DNA of 64,000 nt from Synechococcus sp. RS9916. Its GTDB lineage: Bacteria; Cyanobacteriota; Cyanobacteriia; PCC-6307; Cyanobiaceae. The stretch's first letter is position 1; each line of letters begins with the position of its first letter. Positions 59,563 to 64,000 of the stretch are shown piece after piece. The DNA lies in contig NZ_DS022299.1 in assembly GCF_000153825.1 (NCBI RefSeq), positions 2,010,869 through 2,074,868 of the forward strand. The letters run 5' to 3'. The translations under genes were made by a program, and so were the position numbers. The notes under the pieces were generated by a model, which made no database searches, was not told the DNA's origin, and worked only from the letters and a program-made list of their open reading frames with translations.

Positions 59563-60963
59563 ATGGCTGGGGGAGTGACGGGCGGAGGCTCCGCCACCTG
59601 GAGCGATCGCTTTGATCAGGGCCTCCACCCTGCGATCGAGCGATTCAATGCTTCGATCGGCTTCGACATCACCCTGCTACAGGAGGATCTCGACGGCTCC
59701 ATTGCCCATGCCCGCATGCTGGCGGACTGTGGTGTGATCACGGCTGAGGAAGCCACCCAACTGTGTGGGGGCCTGGAGACGATCCGCAGTGAAGCGGAGG
59801 ATGGAAGCTTTCAGCCCGGTCTGGCGGATGAAGACGTTCACTTCGCGGTGGAGCGCCGGCTGATCGCCCTGCTGGGTCCGGTGGGCAAGAAGCTGCACAC
59901 CGGTCGCAGCCGTAACGATCAGGTGGGCACTGATCTGCGCCTGTGGCTGCGTCGTCGTCTCGATGAGCTGGATGCACGGGTGCTGCGTTTTCAGCGGGCG
60001 CTCCTTAGCCAGGCTCTGGCTCAGCGCACCACCCTGATTCCGGGTTACACCCATCTCCAGCGCGCCCAGCCTGTCTGCCTTGCTCACCACCTCCTGGCCT
60101 ATGTGGAGATGCTCGAGCGGGATCGGCAGCGACTCCGTGATGTGCGCGGCCGGGTGAATATCTCACCGCTGGGAGCCGCTGCACTCGCCGGGACTCCGGT
60201 GCCGATCAATCGGCGCACCACGGCCGCGGCCCTCGGCTTTGACGGGATTTATGCCAACAGCCTTGATGCGGTCAGTGATCGCGATTTTGCGGTGGAGTTT
60301 GCGGCAGCGGCATCCCTGGTGATGGTGCATCTCAGCCGCTTGGCGGAAGAAGTGATTTTCTGGGCGAGTGAGGAATGTGGCTTTGTGAGGCTCAGTGACC
60401 GCTGTGCCACCGGCAGCAGCCTGATGCCTCAGAAAAAGAACCCTGACGTGCCGGAATTAGTGCGGGGCAAATGTGGCCGCGTGTTTGGCCATCTCCAGGG
60501 TCTGTTGACCATGATTAAGGGCCTTCCCCTGGCCTACAACAAGGATTTCCAGGAGGACAAGGAAGCGTTGTTTGATGCCGTCAGCACGACGGCTGACTGC
60601 CTCGAGGCGATGGCGATCTTGATGGAGGAGGGCGTGGAATTCCGCCCTGAGCGTCTGGAGCGGGCGGTGGCCTCTGATTTTTCCAATGCCACCGATGTGG
60701 CTGACTATTTAGTGGCCCGCGGTGTGCCGTTCCGCGAGGCCTATCAGATGGTCGGCGCGGTGGTGAAGCGCTGCTTGCAGGACGGGGTTTTGTTACTTGA
60801 TCTCACTCTTGAGCAATGGAAAACCTTTCATCCGGCATTTGAAGCCGATCTGTTTGAGGCCCTCCAACCCCGTCAGGTGGTGGCAGCTCGTGTGAGTGAA
60901 GGAGGCACAGGCTTTGTCCGTGTCGATGAACAGTTGGCTCTCTGGGAGCAGCGACTGGCTTGA
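59563..60963 (+). CDS. argH: Argininosuccinate lyase
   Basis: Cleaves argininosuccinate to arginine and fumarate. 466 residues. Family signature [20 protein letters not shown] at about 285-304, with [16 protein letters not shown] at about 110 and [12 protein letters not shown] at about 160. The N-terminus [23 protein letters not shown] fits ATG 59563. Works after ArgG, encoded at 25 kb. Confidence 0.96.
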   Translation: MAGGVTGGGSATWSDRFDQGLHPAIERFNASIGFDITLLQEDLDGSIAHARMLADCGVITAEEATQLCGGLETIRSEAEDGSFQPGLADEDVHFAVERRLIALLGPVGKKLHTGRSRNDQVGTDLRLWLRRRLDELDARVLRFQRALLSQALAQRTTLIPGYTHLQRAQPVCLAHHLLAYVEMLERDRQRLRDVRGRVNISPLGAAALAGTPVPINRRTTAAALGFDGIYANSLDAVSDRDFAVEFAAAASLVMVHLSRLAEEVIFWASEECGFVRLSDRCATGSSLMPQKKNPDVPELVRGKCGRVFGHLQGLLTMIKGLPLAYNKDFQEDKEALFDAVSTTADCLEAMAILMEEGVEFRPERLERAVASDFSNATDVADYLVARGVPFREAYQMVGAVVKRCLQDGVLLLDLTLEQWKTFHPAFEADLFEALQPRQVVAARVSEGGTGFVRVDEQLALWEQRLA

Positions 60964-61039
60964 AGCTGGATGAATCGACTTTGCTCAATGGGTCTACGCT
61001 GAGAGAGCCAAAGGCCCTTGATTCCTTCCGGAAGCATGA

Positions 61040-61065
61040 ACCGATGGCAGTCAGGTCCCATCGGT
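61040..61065 (+). promoter_or_regulatory. Leader hairpin upstream of the RRM protein gene
   Basis: Perfect 8-base-pair inverted repeat ACCGATGG / CCATCGGT with a 10-base loop, ending 26 bases before the start codon. No T run follows, so it is more likely a structured 5' leader than a terminator for argH. Confidence 0.45.
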
Positions 61066-61091
61066 CCCTTCGTTAACGGTCCACCAGGAAA

Positions 61092-61667
61092 GTGAGCATT
61101 TTCGTCGGCAATCTGCCCTTCCGCGCTGAGCAGGAAGACATCATTGAATTGTTTGCGGCCCATGGCGAGGTCACGAACTGCGCCCTCCCTCTGGAGCGAG
61201 ACACTGGCCGGAAACGTGGTTTCGCTTTCATCGAGATGGCTGATGAAGCGATGGAAACCGCAGCGATCGACGCCCTCCAGGGTGTGGAGTTGATGGGGCG
61301 TCCGCTGCGGATCAACAAGGCAGAACCCCGCGGCTCCGCTCCTCGTCGTGGTGGTGGCGGCTACGGAGGCGGCGGTGGTGGTTATCGCGGTGGTGGCGGC
61401 GGCTACGGCGGTGGCGGTTATCGCGGTGGCGGCTCTGAGGGCGGCGGCTACGGCGGTGGATCCGGTGCCCGTGGCTGGGAAGACCGCAGCTATGGCGGCG
61501 GTGGTGGTGGTTACCGCGGCGGTGGCGGCGGCTACGGCGGTGGCGGCGGTCAGGGCACTGACTATGACGACGGCCGCAGTCGTCGTCGGCGTGGCGGTGC
61601 GTCTCAGGGCGACAGCTACGGCGGTGGTGGTGACAGCTACGGCGGTTACGGCGGCGCTGAAGGCTGA
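61092..61667 (+). CDS. RRM RNA-binding protein with glycine-rich tail
   Basis: 191 residues. One RNA recognition motif (1-80) with RNP2 SIFVGNL and RNP1 KRGFAFIEM, then a glycine/tyrosine/arginine-rich tail (about 87-191). Cyanobacterial Rbp proteins of this type are often cold-induced and bind mRNA. The 19-residue unit YGGGGGGYRGGGGGYGGGG occurs twice, at residues 91-109 and 134-152. GTG 61092 is close behind AGGAAA. Its 5' leader has a hairpin. Confidence 0.93.
   Translation: MSIFVGNLPFRAEQEDIIELFAAHGEVTNCALPLERDTGRKRGFAFIEMADEAMETAAIDALQGVELMGRPLRINKAEPRGSAPRRGGGGYGGGGGGYRGGGGGYGGGGYRGGGSEGGGYGGGSGARGWEDRSYGGGGGGYRGGGGGYGGGGGQGTDYDDGRSRRRRGGASQGDSYGGGGDSYGGYGGAEG
61362..61547 (+). repeat. 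Internal duplication in the glycine-rich coding tail
   Basis: The segments at 61362-61418 and 61491-61547 encode the same 19-residue unit, 129 bases apart, with imperfect DNA identity, as expected from an older duplication within G-rich repeat sequence. Confidence 0.6.
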
Positions 61668-61685
61668 AGCCTGCCCGCGTGGTGT

Positions 61686-62690
61686 TTAAAGCCCGGCATC
61701 CAGGAGTTGTCGGGCGGCGTCTTCCAGCACTGGAATGTCAGCCCCTTGGCGTTGCGCATTGAGTCCCAGATTGCGGCGCCAGTGTCTGGCACCAGGCACT
61801 CCTTCCACCAGTTGAACGAGGTGGCGGCAGAGATCCCAGAGACGCCCTCCTCTCGCTAGGTGAGCTTGGGCATAGGGGATCAGACCCAGCACCACATCGG
61901 ATGCAGTCACGGTTCGGGCTGCTTCTCCGTAGATGCGTTCGTCGATGCATCCCCAGCGCAGAGGATGGGCATAGGCGGCCCGTCCGACCATGGCACCGTC
62001 GCAACTCTCGAGGGCCTCAAGGCATTGATCAGGCGTGTCGAGTCCGCCATTGAGTTCGATGGTCAGCTCAGGGCGCCGTTGCTTGAGGGCGATGACACGG
62101 TCGTATTGCAGGGGCGGGATGGTGCGGTTTTGTTTGGGATCCAGGCCTTCCAGCCAGGCTTTACGGGCATGCACTGCAAAGCGGGTGGCACCGGCCGCGG
62201 CCACGCGGTCGACAAAGGCCTGCAACAGGGCATCACTGTCGAGGTGATCGATGCCCACCCGGTGTTTGACCGTCACCGGTAGCCGTGAGGCCTGGCCCAT
62301 GGCTTCCACACAGCGCGCGACACGATCGGGTTCCGCCATCAGGCAGGCACCGAAGTTGCCCGCCTGCACGCGCGGACTCGGGCAGCCCACATTCAGGTTG
62401 ATCTCGTCGTAGCCCCAGTCGGCCGCCATCTGGGCAGCTTCCGCCAGCAGGACTGGGTCATCGCCCCCCACTTGCAGAGCGATGGGATGTTCCACGGGAT
62501 CGAAATCCAGCAGCCGCTCCCGGCGATTGGTGTGGTGCAGCGCTTGGGCGACCACCATTTCGGAATAGAGCAGGGCCCGGGTGCTGATCTGACGCATCAG
62601 GACCCGGAAGTGGCGATCGGTGCAGTCGAGCATCGGCGCAACGCTGAACCGCCAGGCGGGTTCCCGTTCGCCAGAGGTTGGGGAATCCAT
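61686..62690 (-). CDS. dusA: tRNA-dihydrouridine synthase A
   Basis: FMN enzyme reducing uridine to dihydrouridine in the tRNA D-loop. 334 residues: N-terminal FSVAPMLDCTDRHFRVLMRQIS, LQVGGDDPVLLAEAAQMAADWGYDEINLNVGCPSPRVQAGNFGACLM with the catalytic Cys region, VTVKHRVGID, FAVHARKAWLEGLDPKQNRTIPPL, and ELNGGL/GRAAYAHP. This is the DusA pattern (HARKAxLxGLSPKxNR). ATG 62690. Convergent with the RRM gene. Confidence 0.92.
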   Translation of the reverse strand: MDSPTSGEREPAWRFSVAPMLDCTDRHFRVLMRQISTRALLYSEMVVAQALHHTNRRERLLDFDPVEHPIALQVGGDDPVLLAEAAQMAADWGYDEINLNVGCPSPRVQAGNFGACLMAEPDRVARCVEAMGQASRLPVTVKHRVGIDHLDSDALLQAFVDRVAAAGATRFAVHARKAWLEGLDPKQNRTIPPLQYDRVIALKQRRPELTIELNGGLDTPDQCLEALESCDGAMVGRAAYAHPLRWGCIDERIYGEAARTVTASDVVLGLIPYAQAHLARGGRLWDLCRHLVQLVEGVPGARHWRRNLGLNAQRQGADIPVLEDAARQLLDAGL

Positions 62691-62759
62691 CTCTCCATTC
62701 TTCCCTTTGCCCTGCCGGCAACTCCTAAAACAGGTGTTGATTCTTGGAAGGGTGGAGCG

Positions 62760-63272
62760 ATGGCCTCCTCACTGCAGCATTGGTTGCTCAGCCGTCGGTC
62801 CTTGCTGGTGGCCGTACTGACCGGCACGGTGGGCGTGTTCCGGGCGCCGGAGCTGGTGCTAGCGGCATCCAAGGCCGAAGACAGTGCCTGGCAGCTCAGT
62901 GATGCTGAGTGGAAGCGTCGTCTTTCTCCGGAGGCTTATCGCGTGCTCCGTCAGGAAGGAACAGAACCTCCCTTCACGAGCCCTCTCAATCAAGAAAAGC
63001 GCTCTGGAACCTTCCATTGCGCCGGCTGTGACCTGCCGTTGTTCTCTTCCGAGACCAAGTTCGACAGTGGCACCGGCTGGCCCAGCTTCTGGCAGGGATT
63101 GCCTGGAGCAATTGCCACGAAGATAGATTTCAAGCTGATCATTCCCCGCACCGAGTACCACTGCAGTCGCTGTGGTGGTCACCAGGGCCATGTGTTCAAT
63201 GACGGCCCCAAACCCACCGGAAAGCGCTTCTGCAACAACGGTGTCGCCCTCCGCTTCCAACCGTCCGCATGA
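62760..63272 (+). CDS. msrB: Peptide-methionine (R)-S-oxide reductase
   Basis: Reduces methionine-R-sulfoxide in oxidised proteins. 170 residues. An N-terminal SRRSLLVAVLTGTVGVFRAPELVLA stretch may be a signal or anchor, so the enzyme may act outside the cytoplasm. Zinc-binding pairs are CAGC and CSRC, the catalytic Cys is in GKRFCNNGVALRF, and FDSGTGWPSFW and GGHQGHVFNDGP are family blocks. ATG 62760 follows GGTGGAG. The flavoprotein gene overlaps its 3' end. Confidence 0.93.
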   Translation: MASSLQHWLLSRRSLLVAVLTGTVGVFRAPELVLAASKAEDSAWQLSDAEWKRRLSPEAYRVLRQEGTEPPFTSPLNQEKRSGTFHCAGCDLPLFSSETKFDSGTGWPSFWQGLPGAIATKIDFKLIIPRTEYHCSRCGGHQGHVFNDGPKPTGKRFCNNGVALRFQPSA

Positions 63273-64000
63273 TCTGATCGTCATCGGCGGTGGTCCGGCT
63301 GGCTACATGGCTGCGATCACCGCAGCAGAGTTTGGGGTGCAACGGGTGCTGGTGCTGGAGGGCACCCCTGAAGCGCTGCAGAAGGTGCGCATCAGTGGAG
63401 GTGGACGTTGCAATGTCACCCATGCCTGCTGGGATCCCGGCGAGCTAGTCACCCATTACCCCCGCGGCAGCAGGCCCCTGCGCGGACCCTTCAGCCGTTT
63501 CGCCTGTGGGGATGCGATCAGTTGGTTCGATGACCATGGGCTCACCCTTGTGGCGGAGGCCGATGGCCGCATGTTCCCGGAGCAGAACCGGTCGGAGGCC
63601 GTGATTCAGTGCCTCCAGAGAGCGGCTGTGGCGGCAGGCGTTGAACTGCGAACGCGGGCGATGGTGCAGGAGGTTGTGGCGGAGCCGGCTGGGGGGTTTG
63701 TGCTGAACGGTCGTGGTCTGACTGCGCCGCTTCGGGCCCAAAAGTTGATGTTGGCGACAGGCGGCCATCCCAGTGGCCGTCGCTTGGCCCAATCGCTTGG
63801 GCACAACCTGGTGCCCCCGGTGCCATCCCTGTTCAGTTTGTCGTTGCAGGCTCCGGCCCTGGCTGCTTGCAGTGGCATCGCTGTGGATGAGGTGGGCCTG
63901 GATCTGAAGCTGGGGGACCAGCGCTTCCGTCAGCTGGGCCGGGTGTTGATCACCCATCGGGGATTGAGTGGACCGGCCACCCTGCGCTTATCGGCTTTTG
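63241..64000 (+). CDS. BaiN/HI0933-family FAD-dependent flavoprotein (3' end cut)
   Basis: The frame from GTG 63241 runs open to the window edge. The N-terminal FAD motif is DLIVIGGGPAGYMAAITAAE, followed by the family mark KVRISGGGRCNVTHA; FADGRMFP-like AEADGRMFPEQNRSEAV and LMLATGGHPSGRRL come later. HI0933/BaiN proteins are flavin oxidoreductases with few known substrates. The start overlaps msrB by 32 bases in another frame. The C-terminus lies outside the window. Confidence 0.8.
   Translation, partial: MSPSASNRPHDLIVIGGGPAGYMAAITAAEFGVQRVLVLEGTPEALQKVRISGGGRCNVTHACWDPGELVTHYPRGSRPLRGPFSRFACGDAISWFDDHGLTLVAEADGRMFPEQNRSEAVIQCLQRAAVAAGVELRTRAMVQEVVAEPAGGFVLNGRGLTAPLRAQKLMLATGGHPSGRRLAQSLGHNLVPPVPSLFSLSLQAPALAACSGIAVDEVGLDLKLGDQRFRQLGRVLITHRGLSGPATLRLSAF

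Overview
The window looks like the chromosome of a marine Synechococcus (unicellular picocyanobacterium). Cyanobacterial markers are PsbQ, Tic20-like and DUF3134 proteins, a phytol-kinase-like enzyme, an RRM/glycine-rich RNA-binding protein, a group 2 sigma factor and sucrose-phosphate synthase. The bases are GC-rich and the genes tightly packed. The order dnaN - PRC-barrel protein - purL - purF - gyrase A - TPR - queG - DUF502 - nusB - ftsY - PP2C phosphatase - argH - RRM protein - dus - msrB is, from established knowledge, the start of the map in marine Synechococcus and Prochlorococcus genomes. The window therefore crosses the replication origin, here placed between thrC and dnaN at about 43.4-43.8 kb.

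Layout. 0-3 kb: nitrogen-related patch with cyanase (cynS), a TrpD2-like phosphoribosyltransferase relative and a perfect NtcA-type palindrome between them. 3-20 kb: MFS exporter, polyphosphate kinase, sigma factor, phytol-kinase-like protein, DAHP synthase, aconitase B, ClC antiporter, radical SAM protein, O-antigen-ligase-like protein with purU, psbQ, an FAD oxidoreductase and the phosphate-binding lipoprotein pstS. 20-28 kb: dnaK, aroE, a Tic20-like protein, rpsF with a structured leader, argG and mraY. 28-29.3 kb: an AT-rich islet with a glycerophosphotransferase-like gene that looks acquired. 29.3-43.4 kb: purT, sucrose-phosphate synthase, a secreted hydrolase coupled to uvrA, recN, an ABC1/UbiB kinase, a DUF1400 protein and thrC. 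43.4-64 kb: origin, dnaN and the housekeeping set named above, ending in a flavoprotein cut by the window edge.

The content is mostly core metabolism: purines (purU, purT, purL, purF), arginine (argG, argH), shikimate (DAHP synthase, aroE), cell wall (mraY), replication and repair (dnaN, gyrase A, uvrA, recN) and protein biogenesis (rpsF, nusB, ftsY, dnaK). No tRNA, rRNA, CRISPR array or insertion sequence was seen.

No wholly new multi-gene system was found. The best leads are regulatory or structural: an rpsF leader resembling the S6:S18 RNA motif, a CIRCE-like operator in an unexpected place, an oriC with a repeated CCCCAG/DnaA-box unit, a terminator that contains the apparent start codon of the next gene, an oxidoreductase whose intact Rossmann motif has no standard start codon, and the AT-rich glycerophosphotransferase islet.
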